In this document: positions 29,096 to 40,480 of the stretch, piece after piece | Numbering within the stretch: position 1 is the first letter of the stretch | Layout: each line of letters starts with the position of its first letter | NCBI RefSeq assembly: GCF_018390555.1 | Contig: NZ_JAHBGB010000041.1 | Span: forward strand, 326,590-390,589 | DNA length: 64,000 nucleotides | Origin: Ancylobacter oerskovii | GTDB lineage: Bacteria > Pseudomonadota > Alphaproteobacteria > Rhizobiales > Xanthobacteraceae | Direction: 5' to 3' | Notes under the pieces: generated by a model | Told to the model about the DNA's origin: nothing | What the model saw: only the letters and a program-made list of their open reading frames with translations | Databases searched by the model: none | Translations under genes and position numbers: made by a program

Positions 29096-29848
29096 ATGAC
29101 CGAGACCGCCGAAACCGCCACCACCGTCGATCCCCGCGAAGTGGAGCGCTTTGCCGCTCTCGCCGCCGAATGGTGGAATCCGCGCGGCAAGATGGGGGTT
29201 CTCCACAAGTTCAATCCGGTGCGCCTCGCCTGGCTGCGCGAGAAGATCGTCGCGCATTTCGGCCGCGACCCGCGCGCCATGCGCCCGCTGGAAGGACTGC
29301 GCCTGCTCGACATCGGCTGCGGCGGCGGCCTCTTGTGCGAGCCGCTGGCGCGGATGGGCGCCAGCGTCGTCGGCATCGATCCGGCCGAGAAGAATGTGCG
29401 CGTCGCCTCGCTGCATGCCGAGCAGAGCGGCGCGCCGGTCGAGTACCGCGCCACCACCGCCGAGGCGCTGGCGGAGGCCGGCGAGCGGTTCGACGTGGTG
29501 CTGGCCATGGAGGTGGTGGAGCATGTCGCCGATGTCGGGCTGTTCGTGAACAGCGCCGCCAGCATGGTGAAGCCGGGCGGGCTCATGGCCGCCGCGACGC
29601 TCAACCGCACCGGCCGCAGCTTCGCGCTGGCCATCGTGGGGGCGGAATATGTGCTGGGCTGGCTGCCGAAGGGCACGCATGACTGGAAGCGCTTCGTCAC
29701 CCCGGAAGAGCTGGCGGACGCCATGGCCGCCGGCGGCCTCGCGGTGATCGACCGCGAAGGCGTGGTGTTCAATCCGTTCCTCAACGAGTGGCGGCGCTCC
29801 AGCGATCTCGGCGTCAACTACATGCTGCTCGCCGAGCGGCCGGCCTGA
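29096..29848 (+). CDS. ubiG: bifunctional ubiquinone biosynthesis O-methyltransferase
   Basis: UbiG methylates the two hydroxyls of ubiquinone precursors. The 250-residue product carries the SAM-binding [24 protein letters not shown] (about residues 70-93), followed by [10 protein letters not shown] and the family tail [33 protein letters not shown] near the N-terminus is diagnostic of UbiG. It is divergent from lysC with about 190 bases between them. Confidence 0.96.
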   Translation: MTETAETATTVDPREVERFAALAAEWWNPRGKMGVLHKFNPVRLAWLREKIVAHFGRDPRAMRPLEGLRLLDIGCGGGLLCEPLARMGASVVGIDPAEKNVRVASLHAEQSGAPVEYRATTAEALAEAGERFDVVLAMEVVEHVADVGLFVNSAASMVKPGGLMAAATLNRTGRSFALAIVGAEYVLGWLPKGTHDWKRFVTPEELADAMAAGGLAVIDREGVVFNPFLNEWRRSSDLGVNYMLLAERPA

Positions 29849-29924
29849 GGAGCCGCGGGCCCGAGGGAGCCGCCGCTCGCTACCACGGTGGAGTGCAGCC
29901 CTCCCGAGGCGCAAGCGCTCTTCT

Positions 29925-29947
29925 CCCTCTCCCCGTGGGGGAGAGGG
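29925..29947. repeat. palindromic repeat of the CCCTCTCC family
   Basis: CCCTCTCCCC, a short loop and GGGGGAGAGG form a hairpin 76 bases after ubiG, followed by GGGGTGAGGGG. It matches the copies at 6794-6816 and 6882-6904 and is probably a dispersed intergenic repeat. Confidence 0.8.
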
Positions 29948-30031
29948 GCGGGGTGAGGGGCCTTCCCGGCTTCCCGATCACTTAGTCGCTCACGGGCCGC
30001 CTCTCCTCGGCGGAAAGAGGCGGCCGGACGC

Positions 30032-30661
30032 TCAATAGACGATGCGGTTCTCCGGCCGGATCACCGGGGCGAAGCGTTCCGCCTCGGTCGGCTCGCCGGG
30101 GGACGGCAGCGTGTGCAGATGCACGTCGGTGGCGCCGGCCGCCCGCAACAGATCGAGCGCCCGCGCCTCATGCGCGGCGTCGCGGGTATAGACCCAGAGC
30201 AGCAGCCCGCCATTGCGCAGATGTCCGGCGATGGCGGTGGCATGCTCGCGCCCGAACATCCGGGCCAGCCACAACCCGACGGCGCCGCCGATGCCGCAGG
30301 AGGCGAGGGCGACGGCCACCACCGCCAGCATGGTGCCGCCGCTCGCGGCCATGATGACGCCGCCGACCATCGCCGGCACATAGGCGGCGGCGGCGACGAT
30401 GCCGCCCCGGGCCTCCGCCAGCGATTCGCTCTCCTCATGCGAGCTGCGCGGTACGGCGAACTGGTCCGCCAGCTCGCCGGTGGCCAGCCAGCCACGGCCG
30501 AGCCGGCGCCGGATGGCGTCCTCGCTGGCGAGAATGCTGAGTTCGCTGCGGTCGAAGCCGGCGGTCTCGAGGTCCTTGACGGCGCGTTCCAGCTCCTGGG
30601 CGCTGGCGAACAATCCGACCGCTTCCGTCCGGGACGACGGTTCGCGAGTGTCGAAAGCCAT
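30032..30661 (-). CDS. glycine-zipper membrane protein of unknown function
   Basis: The 209-residue product begins with a soluble region (about 1-75) resembling the general-stress-protein 17M-like fold: AVGLFASAQELERAVKDLETAGF, then DRSELSILAS. Two long Gly/Ala-rich hydrophobic stretches follow (about 88-140), AAYVPAMVGGVIMAASGG and VVAVALASCGIGGAVGLWLA. The C-terminal domain (about 145-195) contains HLRNGGLLLWVYTRD and DLLRAAGATDVHLH. This layout is seen in proteobacterial membrane-associated stress proteins of unknown role. The gene has a strong AGGGAGG site and is divergent from clpB. Confidence 0.8.
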   Translation of the reverse strand: MAFDTREPSSRTEAVGLFASAQELERAVKDLETAGFDRSELSILASEDAIRRRLGRGWLATGELADQFAVPRSSHEESESLAEARGGIVAAAAYVPAMVGGVIMAASGGTMLAVVAVALASCGIGGAVGLWLARMFGREHATAIAGHLRNGGLLLWVYTRDAAHEARALDLLRAAGATDVHLHTLPSPGEPTEAERFAPVIRPENRIVY

Positions 30662-30932
30662 GGCGGCCTCCCTGTTTGCGGGCGGCCGAGCGCCGCCCGA
30701 CGGGAGGGATTATAGCGCAGAATGACGGCTTCCGCTGCCCGGCCCCCGACATGGGCGCGGATCGGTATTTTCTGCCGCCGCGCCCCCTTTCGTTGCCGAT
30801 CTGCCACACTACATGAGCAGGGACGGATCGCCTGATCGGGGTCCGTCGCGGCGGCCGGGATACGGGCGCCGCCGTCCCGATGTGCCGTTCGCGCTTCCAG
30901 GAGGCGGACGGGGGGCCAGGAGGCAACGAGAC

Positions 30933-33548
<2,616 letters not shown>

Positions 33549-33572
33549 GGCGGCGGCAACCGTCCCGAGCCA

Positions 33573-33664
33573 CGTCATCCCCGGGCTTGGTCCGGGGATC
33601 CACGCCCGTGGCCGGGCACGCCCGATGCAGAGCTGGCCGGCCGGGACGCGCCCGGCCATGACGG
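33573..33664. repeat. dispersed palindromic repeat after clpB
   Basis: The stretch begins CGTCATCCCCGGGCTTGGTC and ends with GCCCGGCCATGACGGC. Its ends are inverted (GTCAT and ATGAC), with an inner stem ATCCCCGG / CCGGGGAT at 33577-33599. The wording is that of intergenic repeats spread through many alphaproteobacterial genomes. No T-run is present, so I do not call it the clpB terminator. The rest of the 346-base gap (33549-33894) has no gene. Confidence 0.75.
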
Positions 33665-33894
33665 CCTGCGACGGGTGAGGACGAGCGGCGATTGGCGGCG
33701 CGACCGGGGGAACCGGTCGCGCCGTTTTCTTTGCAGCCGCTTCGTCTGCAACAGCCCATTCGACGATGGGGTCATCGCCGCGCGGCGCTGGCTGAAGGCG
33801 CGAAGCCCTCCAAGGTGGCCGCGCAGCCTTGCCGCCCATCCCGTCGCGCGCCACACTCCGCCCGCGCCGATGGCCGGCGCCTGCGGGAGGCCCC

Positions 33895-34881
33895 ATGCTG
33901 ATCGGCTTCAACCTGTTCGTGGTCGTGCTTCTGGTGCTGGCGATCGCCACCATCTTCGCCGCGGTGAAGACCGTGCCGCAGGGCCACCAGTACACGGTCG
34001 AGCGATTCGGCCGCTATACGCGCAGCCTGACGCCGGGCCTCAATCTCATCATTCCCTTCTTCGACCGCATCGGCAGCAGGGTGAACGTGATGGAGCAGGT
34101 GCTCGACGTGCCGACGCAGGAGGTCATCACCCGCGACAACGCCACCGTCGCGGTGGACGGCATCGCCTTCTTCCAGGTGTTCGATGCCGCGCGGGCCAGC
34201 TACGAGGTGGCCCGGCTCGACACCGCCATCCTCGCGCTCACCACCACCAATATCCGCACGGTGATGGGCGCCATGGACCTCGACCAGCTGCTCTCCCACC
34301 GCGACGAGATCAATGAGCGCCTGCTGAAGGTGGTGGACGCCGCCGCCGCGCCCTGGGGCGTGAAGATCACCCGCATCGAGATCAAGGACATCGTGCCGCC
34401 GGCCGATCTCGTCAGCGCCATGGGGCGGCAGATGAAGGCGGAGCGCGAGAAGCGCGCCGCGGTGCTGGAAGCCGAAGGGCTGCGCCAGGCGGAGATCCTG
34501 CGGGCGGAAGGGCAGAAGCAGTCGCAGATCCTCGAGGCCGAAGGCCGGCGCGAGGCGGCGTTCCGCGACGCCGAGGCGCGCGAGCGGCTCGCCGAGGCCG
34601 ACGCCAGGGCGACGCAGATGCTGTCCGCGGCGGTGGCGGCCGGCGACCCGGCGGCGCTCAACTACTATGTCGCCGAGAAATATGTGAAGGCGCTGGAGGC
34701 CATGGCGTCGTCGCCCAACCAGAAGACGCTGATCCTGCCCTATGAGGCGACGGCGGTGATCGGTTCGCTCGCCGGCATTGCCGAGATCGCGCGCGGCGCC
34801 TTCGGGGAGGCGGCCGTTCCGGCCCGGGCCCGTTCGTGGCCGACCGGGCCGGCGTCCGGGGCGACGGCCGATCCGGGCTGA
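33895..34881 (+). CDS. SPFH/band 7 membrane protein (QmcA-like)
   Basis: This 328-residue protein has one N-terminal membrane helix (FNLFVVVLLVLAIATIFAAV). The SPFH/stomatin core follows: TVPQGHQYTVERFGRYTRSLTPGLNLIIPF, and VLDVPTQEVITRDNATVAVDGI. A long charged coiled-coil (about 195-260, with repeated EAEGLRQAEI-type segments) and a short Pro-rich tail complete it. SPFH proteins organise membrane microdomains and often partner NfeD proteins; the next gene is NfeD-like, 10 bases downstream. The start at 33895 gives MLIGFNLFVV with GGGAGGCCCC before it. Confidence 0.92.
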   Translation: MLIGFNLFVVVLLVLAIATIFAAVKTVPQGHQYTVERFGRYTRSLTPGLNLIIPFFDRIGSRVNVMEQVLDVPTQEVITRDNATVAVDGIAFFQVFDAARASYEVARLDTAILALTTTNIRTVMGAMDLDQLLSHRDEINERLLKVVDAAAAPWGVKITRIEIKDIVPPADLVSAMGRQMKAEREKRAAVLEAEGLRQAEILRAEGQKQSQILEAEGRREAAFRDAEARERLAEADARATQMLSAAVAAGDPAALNYYVAEKYVKALEAMASSPNQKTLILPYEATAVIGSLAGIAEIARGAFGEAAVPARARSWPTGPASGATADPG

Positions 34882-34891
34882 GGAGGCGAGG

Positions 34892-35353
34892 ATGGGAGTG
34901 ACGGAGATCGTCGCCGAAATTGGCACCTGGATCTGGTTCATCCTTGCCGGGGTGCTGCTCATCGGCGAGCTCGCCCTGCCGGGGGCCCAGTTCATCTGGC
35001 TGGGAATCGCGGCGCTGGCTACCGGGCTGGCGGTGCCGCTGTTCGAGCTCGGCTGGCAGGGGCAGCTGGTGCTTTATGCGGTGCTGGCCCTCGTTACCCT
35101 GCTGCTCGGCCGCCGGATGTTCCCGCGCGGGCCGAAGGCGAGCGACCGGCCGTTCCTCAATCGCCGCACCGAGGCGCTGGTCGGCCGGGTCTTCGTGCTG
35201 GGCGAGCCGATCGCCGGCGGCGTCGGCCATGTGAAGGTGGACGACACCGTCTGGCGCGTGACCGGCGAGGACAGCCCCGCCGGCGCGCGCGTGGTGGTGG
35301 TCGGCGTCGACGGGGCGATGCTCAAGGTGAGGCCGGAGGACACGGCGATCTGA
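34892..35353 (+). CDS. NfeD family membrane protein
   Basis: The 153-residue product has three N-terminal hydrophobic segments (about residues 10-75). A C-terminal soluble OB-fold domain follows, with LVGRVFVLGEPIAGGVGHVKVDDTVWRVTGED. It is the short NfeD type, without a protease domain. Together with the SPFH gene it forms the conserved stomatin-NfeD operon, thought to act in membrane-protein quality control; it is translated 10 bases after the SPFH stop. GAGGCGAGG marks the start. Confidence 0.9.
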   Translation: MGVTEIVAEIGTWIWFILAGVLLIGELALPGAQFIWLGIAALATGLAVPLFELGWQGQLVLYAVLALVTLLLGRRMFPRGPKASDRPFLNRRTEALVGRVFVLGEPIAGGVGHVKVDDTVWRVTGEDSPAGARVVVVGVDGAMLKVRPEDTAI

Positions 35354-35380
35354 GCCGCGTCCCCGGGCCGGGGCGCCGCG

Positions 35381-36271
35381 TCACTCGTTGCTGGCGAGCA
35401 GCGCGTCGAGTTCGGGGCGGAAGGTCTCGGCGATGTCCGGGCGGGCCAGCGCATAGGCGACATTGGCCATGAGGAAGCCGAGCTTCGAGCCGCAGTCATA
35501 GATCGAGCCGTCGAAGGTGACGCTGTAGAAGTCCTGCTTCTTGGCCAGCTTCAGCATCGAATCGGTCAGCTGGATCTCGCCGCCGGCGCCGCGCTCCTGG
35601 GTCTCCAGCAGGTCGAAGATTTCCGGCTGCAGGATGTAGCGGCCGGAAATGGCGAGGTTCGACGGGGCGACCTCCTTCTTCGGCTTCTCGACCATCCTGG
35701 CGATCTTGTGCACGCGGTCGGAGATCTCGTCGCCGAGCCCGACGATGCCGTATTGGTCGGTCTGGTCGTGCGGCACCTCGTAGACGGCGATGTGGTTGCC
35801 GCCGCCCGCCTTGTCGTAGGCGTCGACCATCTGGGCGAGGCAGCTCTTGCCGTTGCGCGGCTTGTGCAGCATGTCCGGCAGCAGCAGCGCGAAGGGCTCG
35901 TTGCCGATGATGTCGCGGGCGCACCATACCGCGTGGCCGAGGCCGAGCGGCAGCTGCTGGCGGGTGAAGCTGGTCTTGCCGGGGCCCAGGGTCTCGGCGC
36001 GCAGCGTGTCGAGCAGCTGGTGCTTGCCGCGCTCGGAGAGCGTCGCCTCGAGTTCGTACTGGCGGTCGAAATGGTCCTCGATCACACCCTTGTTGCGGCC
36101 GGTGACGAAGACGATGTGCTCGATGCCGGCGGCGCGGGCTTCATCCACGACATGCTGCACGACCGGGCGGTCGACGACGGTCAGCATCTCCTTGGGAACG
36201 GCCTTGGTGGCCGGCAGGAAGCGGGTGCCGAGACCGGCAACGGGAAGGATCGCCTTGCGAATATGTGTCAT
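35381..36271 (-). CDS. galU: UTP-glucose-1-phosphate uridylyltransferase
   Basis: GalU makes UDP-glucose from UTP and glucose-1-phosphate, a precursor for exopolysaccharide, lipopolysaccharide and glucans. The 296-residue protein begins with the nucleotidyltransferase signature KAILPVAGLGTRFLPATKAVPKEML and has LPDMLHKPRN and NGKSCLAQMVDAYDKAG. AISGRYILQPEIFDLLE is a family block. It is divergent from the lytic transglycosylase gene. Its product could feed the polysaccharide-modifying genes at 39.6-42.6 kb, but that is inference. Confidence 0.96.
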   Translation of the reverse strand: MTHIRKAILPVAGLGTRFLPATKAVPKEMLTVVDRPVVQHVVDEARAAGIEHIVFVTGRNKGVIEDHFDRQYELEATLSERGKHQLLDTLRAETLGPGKTSFTRQQLPLGLGHAVWCARDIIGNEPFALLLPDMLHKPRNGKSCLAQMVDAYDKAGGGNHIAVYEVPHDQTDQYGIVGLGDEISDRVHKIARMVEKPKKEVAPSNLAISGRYILQPEIFDLLETQERGAGGEIQLTDSMLKLAKKQDFYSVTFDGSIYDCGSKLGFLMANVAYALARPDIAETFRPELDALLASNE

Positions 36272-36545
36272 GTGAAACTAGGTCCGTTCTTGAAATGAGC
36301 GGGTCGAGCCGGATCGGTCTAGGTGGGGGCGTATGAACCTCAACTTAACGTGTGAAGCCCGCCAATGACAAAAATCATGTGACAGCGTGCGGCTTCTCCA
36401 CCGCAGCATGGCCGCTATACCCGGTCGGATGGAGGTATCATGCGGCCGGTTACGTCAGGAAATCCTGAAAACCGACCTGACGTTAAGTCCTCGTAAAACA
36501 TGCCGGGCCCCTAATCGGCCGGACTGCGTATCAGAGGTCTTAACC

Positions 36546-37904
36546 ATGCGTACAGGGTCGGTTTCCGGCGGCCGCGTCTCCGGCGGCATGGCCGCCTTCG
36601 TCCTCGCCATCGGGCTTGGAGGCTGCGCCTTTTCGGACGACGTCACCGGCACCGTCGCGCCGGCGGGGCCCTCGCCCCTGGCGGCGCGGGCGGCCCCGCC
36701 GGCGCCGCGCGCCGCTCCGGCTCCCTCGACGCCGACCGCTTCCTCCCATCCCGACATGCAGCCGGCCGCCCTGCGCGCGGCGGAGGCGAATTTCAGCCGC
36801 TGCATCGCGTCGCTGGAGCCCAAGGCGCGCCAGGCCGGCGTTTCCGCCGCCGGCTTCCGCCGGCTGACCACCGGGCTCACCCCCGACATGTCGATCATGA
36901 AGAAGCTGGAGACCCAGCCGGAATTCTCCCGCACGCCGGGCCAGTATGTGGAGATGCTGGTCTCCGAGACCCGCATCCAGAAGGGCCGGCAGGCGATGGC
37001 GGAGAATGCCGCCGTCTTCCAGGCCGTCGAGCGCACCTATGGCGTCGATCCCTATGTGGTGGCGGCGATCTGGGGCATCGAGACCAATTATGGCGGCGCC
37101 CGCGGCTCCTATCCGGTGATCCAGGCCACCGCCACGCTCGCCTGCGTCGGGCGCCGGCAGGCCTATTTCCGTGACGAGTTCGTCGCCGCCCTGCGCATCG
37201 TCGATCGCGGCGACATTCCCGAGAGCCATCTGCGCGGCTCCTGGGCCGGGGCCTTCGGCCTCACCCAGTTCATGCCCACAGCCTTCCAGCGCGACGCCAT
37301 CGATTTCGACGGCGACGGCCATCGCAACGTCGTCGATTCCGTCGCCGACGCCATGGGCTCGACCGCCAACAAGCTGAAGCGCGGCGGGTGGAAGCCGGGC
37401 ATGAGCTGGGGCTACGAGGTGGCGGTGCCGCGCCGCTTCGACTACCTCCTCGCCGACAAGTCGATCCGCAAGCCGTTGCGCGAATGGCAGGCGCTGGGCA
37501 TCGCGCGGGTGAGCGGGCAGGGCTTCCCGAACGGCGAGGCCACCGCCTATCTCCTGCTGCCTTCCGGCGCCAACGGCCCGGCCTTCCTGATGACCGACAA
37601 CTTCAAGGCCATCCTCTCCTACAATCCGGCGGACGCCTATGCGCTGGCCATCGGCCATCTTGCCGACCGCATCCGCGGCGGCGGGCCGTTCGTGCAGCCC
37701 TGGCCGGAGGACACGCGCATGCTGTCGCGCGCCGAGCGCTCGGAACTGCAGCAGCGGCTGGCGCGGCGCGGCTTCGATCCCGGTCCCGCCGACGGCACCA
37801 TGGGGCAGCAGACCCGCGTGGCGGTGCGCGAGTTCCAGGTCAGCGTCGGCATGCTGCCCGACGGCCACGCCACCGGCGACGTGCTGGACCGGCTGCGGAA
37901 CTAG
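36546..37904 (+). CDS. lytic murein transglycosylase with peptidoglycan-binding domain
   Basis: The 452-residue product is an MltB-type glycan-cleaving enzyme. An N-terminal lipobox (FVLAIGLGGCAFSDD, Cys about residue 22) suggests a lipoprotein. A Pro/Ala-rich linker follows. The catalytic domain (about 80-370) contains IWGIETNYGGARGSYPVIQATATL, where Glu is the catalytic acid, and GAFGLTQFMPTAF. A PG_binding_1 domain ends the protein (about 390-450, LQQRLARRGFDPGPADGTMG). The start at 36546 is chosen so that a signal peptide opens the product; the frame upstream adds 53 residues. Confidence 0.92.
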   Translation: MRTGSVSGGRVSGGMAAFVLAIGLGGCAFSDDVTGTVAPAGPSPLAARAAPPAPRAAPAPSTPTASSHPDMQPAALRAAEANFSRCIASLEPKARQAGVSAAGFRRLTTGLTPDMSIMKKLETQPEFSRTPGQYVEMLVSETRIQKGRQAMAENAAVFQAVERTYGVDPYVVAAIWGIETNYGGARGSYPVIQATATLACVGRRQAYFRDEFVAALRIVDRGDIPESHLRGSWAGAFGLTQFMPTAFQRDAIDFDGDGHRNVVDSVADAMGSTANKLKRGGWKPGMSWGYEVAVPRRFDYLLADKSIRKPLREWQALGIARVSGQGFPNGEATAYLLLPSGANGPAFLMTDNFKAILSYNPADAYALAIGHLADRIRGGGPFVQPWPEDTRMLSRAERSELQQRLARRGFDPGPADGTMGQQTRVAVREFQVSVGMLPDGHATGDVLDRLRN

Positions 37905-38000
37905 CATGTCGCCATCCGTCGCCGGGCCGTGGCGCGCGTGACCCGCATCCGTGCCGCGGGACTTGAAACCGCCGCGATATTGGTTCACCGCTTGCCGACG

Positions 38001-39404
38001 ATGGATCTCATGAACCGGGTCAGGCAGCGACGGCGGATGGGACCGGAGGGCCGCAGGCTCTCCGCCGGGGCGCTGTTGGCCGTCGTGGCGCTGTGCCTCC
38101 CGCTGCTGATGGTGCCGGCTGCGCCGGCGCTGGCCCAATCGGACTGGTTCCGCCCGCCGGGCGATGTCGGCCAGCCGTCGCGCGCCGCGCCGCCGCAACG
38201 GGCGCGGCAGGCGCCGCAACCGCGCCGGCAGCCGCAGGCGGCGCCCACCCGCCAGGCAGCGCCGCCGCGCGTGTGGAATCCCTTCCAGCCGCTCATCGAT
38301 CTGTTCCAGCCGCAGGACCAGCCACGCTATGCGCCTGGCCGTCCGCGCGACCTCTCTCCGCCGCCCGCCGTGGCCTCGCCAGCCCGGCCGCCGGCCATCG
38401 AGGCGCCGGCCGAGCCGCGCGGCGCGGTCTATGCCAACGCGGCGGCCGCCCGGGAGGAGCGCGGCGAGGAGCTGAAGGGGCTGGTGCTGGTGCTCGGCGA
38501 CGAATATGCCGAGACGCTGGCGCAGGGGCTTGCCGATGCCTTCGCCGCCGATCGCAAGGACATCGCGGTGATCGGCCATGCCGAGCCCGGCTCGGGCTTC
38601 GCGCCGGCCAGCGGGTATGACTGGATCAATGGCGGGCGCGGGCTGGTCGCCTCGGAGGCGCCGAGCGCGGTGGTGATGTTCGCCGGCAGCTCGGATCTCG
38701 CGCCGATCCAGGATGCGGGCGGCACGGCGGAACTGTTCGACGAGCGCTGGCGCACGATCTATGGCCGGCGCATCGACGACCTGCTGCTGGGACTGAAGCT
38801 GCAGGGGCGCCCGGTGGTGCTGGTCGGGCTGCCGCCGGTCGACGATGCCGCCGCCAGCGAGCGCCACGCCCGGCTCAACGAGATCCTCGGCGAGCACGCC
38901 GAGCGGGCGGGGGTGATCTTCGTCGACGTCTGGGACGGCTTCGTCGACGAGAACGGCCAGTTCATGATGTCCGGCCCCGCCGTGGACGGCCAGCGCCGGC
39001 GGCTGCGGACCGCCAACGGCATCGGTTTCACCCGCGCCGGCGGGCGCAAGCTCGCCTTCTTCGTCGATCGCGAGCTGGGGCCGCGGCTGGAGCATGAGGA
39101 GCTTCCCGCGCCCGGCGATCCGGTGGCGGCGCGCCCGTCGATCATCATGCTGACCGGGGCGGGGGCCGGCGTCGGTGCCCGCGCGCTGGCTGGCGGCCCG
39201 ACGCCGCCGCCGCCTCCGGGCGGCGACGCGGCTCCCGCGCCGGAGGAGGGCGCCGTGCGCCTTTTGGTGCGCGGCGAGCCGCTGCCGGTGGTGAGCGGGC
39301 GGACCGACGACTTTACCTGGACACCGCCGAAACCGGCATCCGCCCGCCCTCCCGAGGGGGCAGCTCCCGCCGCCGGCGATGCCGCGAAGGGAGCGGCGCC
39401 CTGA
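38001..39404 (+). CDS. exported DUF459/SGNH-hydrolase-like protein
   Basis: From Met at 38001 the product has 467 residues. A basic N-terminus and a hydrophobic signal segment (LLAVVALCLPLLMVPAAPALAQ) lead into a Pro/Arg/Gln-rich linker (about 55-145). A DUF459 domain follows (about 155-385): LVLVLGDEYAETLAQGLADAF, VVMFAGSSDLAPIQD, and VFVDVWDGFVDENGQF-like segments. SGNH hydrolases act on esters of cell-wall or exported polysaccharides, but the usual GDSL serine is read here as LGDEYAE, so the canonical nucleophile is missing. The C-terminus is Pro/Ala-rich. An alternative start is 38010. Confidence 0.8.
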   Translation: MDLMNRVRQRRRMGPEGRRLSAGALLAVVALCLPLLMVPAAPALAQSDWFRPPGDVGQPSRAAPPQRARQAPQPRRQPQAAPTRQAAPPRVWNPFQPLIDLFQPQDQPRYAPGRPRDLSPPPAVASPARPPAIEAPAEPRGAVYANAAAAREERGEELKGLVLVLGDEYAETLAQGLADAFAADRKDIAVIGHAEPGSGFAPASGYDWINGGRGLVASEAPSAVVMFAGSSDLAPIQDAGGTAELFDERWRTIYGRRIDDLLLGLKLQGRPVVLVGLPPVDDAAASERHARLNEILGEHAERAGVIFVDVWDGFVDENGQFMMSGPAVDGQRRRLRTANGIGFTRAGGRKLAFFVDRELGPRLEHEELPAPGDPVAARPSIIMLTGAGAGVGARALAGGPTPPPPPGGDAAPAPEEGAVRLLVRGEPLPVVSGRTDDFTWTPPKPASARPPEGAAPAAGDAAKGAAP

Positions 39405-39593
39405 CGGGCCGGGCCGCTTCGCCGGTGCAGCGGGCAACGGGTTCTTTTCGCTGCGGTGCGAAAGTTCCGATGGACCTGCGTGGGAAAGGCGGGCAAGTTA
39501 GCGCGCATTCCGGCTCGGGGAGGTGGCGATATTGCGCCTCGTGCCGTTTGTTTCGACAACGACGTTTACATTGTCAGATTGAGATCGTTCAGC

Positions 39594-40403
39594 ATGGATC
39601 CGCTTAAGCTCTACTGGTGGAGACCCACCGACACGTCCAAGATCAATCTCGGCGATGAAATCGGCGCGGCGATCTGCCGGGAAGTGTCCCAACGGGACGT
39701 CGTTCGTGCGGATCTGAGCGAGTGCGAGCTGATTTCCATCGGCAGCATCCTGTCTGCCGTCTATTGGAAAAGCTCGATGCAGACGCGCAAGGCCCCCTGC
39801 TATGTCTGGGGTTCCGGCCTGATGGCGCCCGACTTCATCAAGCCGCACGACAAGGTCATCGTCAAATCGGTGCGCGGCCACCTGACCCGCTGCCTGGTCG
39901 ATTCGGTGCGGACCCTGCCGATCGGCGACCCCGGTATCCTCGCCTCGGATGTCTGGCCGAAGGCGGCCACCCCCACCCATGCGGTCGGCATCGTCCCGCA
40001 TTGGAGCCAGATCGACAGCCCGCTCTTCGCCGAGCTGACGGAGAAGATCCCCGGCTCCACCATCATCGACATGACCAATCCCGATGTCGCCGACACCATG
40101 ACGCGGCTGTCGGCCTGCGAGACGATCATCTCGACCAGCCTGCACGGCCTCATCCTCGCGGATTCCTACCAGATCCCGAATGTGTGGATGAAGACCAAGG
40201 ACATCCACAAGGGCAAGTCGTGGAAATTCTACGACTATTTCTCCTCGATCGGGCGCGACCGCTTCGAGCAGGTCGACGTCATGAACCACATCGACGCGAT
40301 CAATAAGGGGGCGGCGAGCATCTTCTCCAGCCACCACCAGAAGAATGTCAGCGCGCTGAAATCCACGGTCGCCAAGGCGTTCCCCGCTGAACTGCGCGCC
40401 TAG
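39594..40403 (+). CDS. polysaccharide pyruvyl transferase family protein (copy A)
   Basis: The 269-residue product has the family pattern: SKINLGDEIGAAIC near the N-terminus, ADLSECELISIGSIL, YVWGSGLMAPDF, LPIGDPGILASD, AVGIVPHWSQIDSPLF and ISTSLHGLILADSYQIPNVW. Such enzymes transfer pyruvate from PEP to sugars of exopolysaccharides or secondary cell-wall polymers. The start at 39594 (MDPLKLYWWRPTD) is chosen by comparison with the paralogue at 41822-42631, which begins MNPLKLYWWKPTD. The two align without gaps with about 57 differences in 269 residues by my count (about 79% identity). Both could modify surface glycan. Confidence 0.88.
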   Translation: MDPLKLYWWRPTDTSKINLGDEIGAAICREVSQRDVVRADLSECELISIGSILSAVYWKSSMQTRKAPCYVWGSGLMAPDFIKPHDKVIVKSVRGHLTRCLVDSVRTLPIGDPGILASDVWPKAATPTHAVGIVPHWSQIDSPLFAELTEKIPGSTIIDMTNPDVADTMTRLSACETIISTSLHGLILADSYQIPNVWMKTKDIHKGKSWKFYDYFSSIGRDRFEQVDVMNHIDAINKGAASIFSSHHQKNVSALKSTVAKAFPAELRA

Positions 40404-40480
40404 GCATCGGCCGGGGCGGGCCGAACCCACCCCGCTTGCGAACAGCGCCGGCCGCGGCTTTGCCGCGACGGCGGCGGCGC

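Noticed and set aside
36272..36545. CtrA sites in the galU/transglycosylase gap
   Set aside because: TTAA stretches occur, but not with the TTAA-N7-TTAA spacing, so I call no operator.
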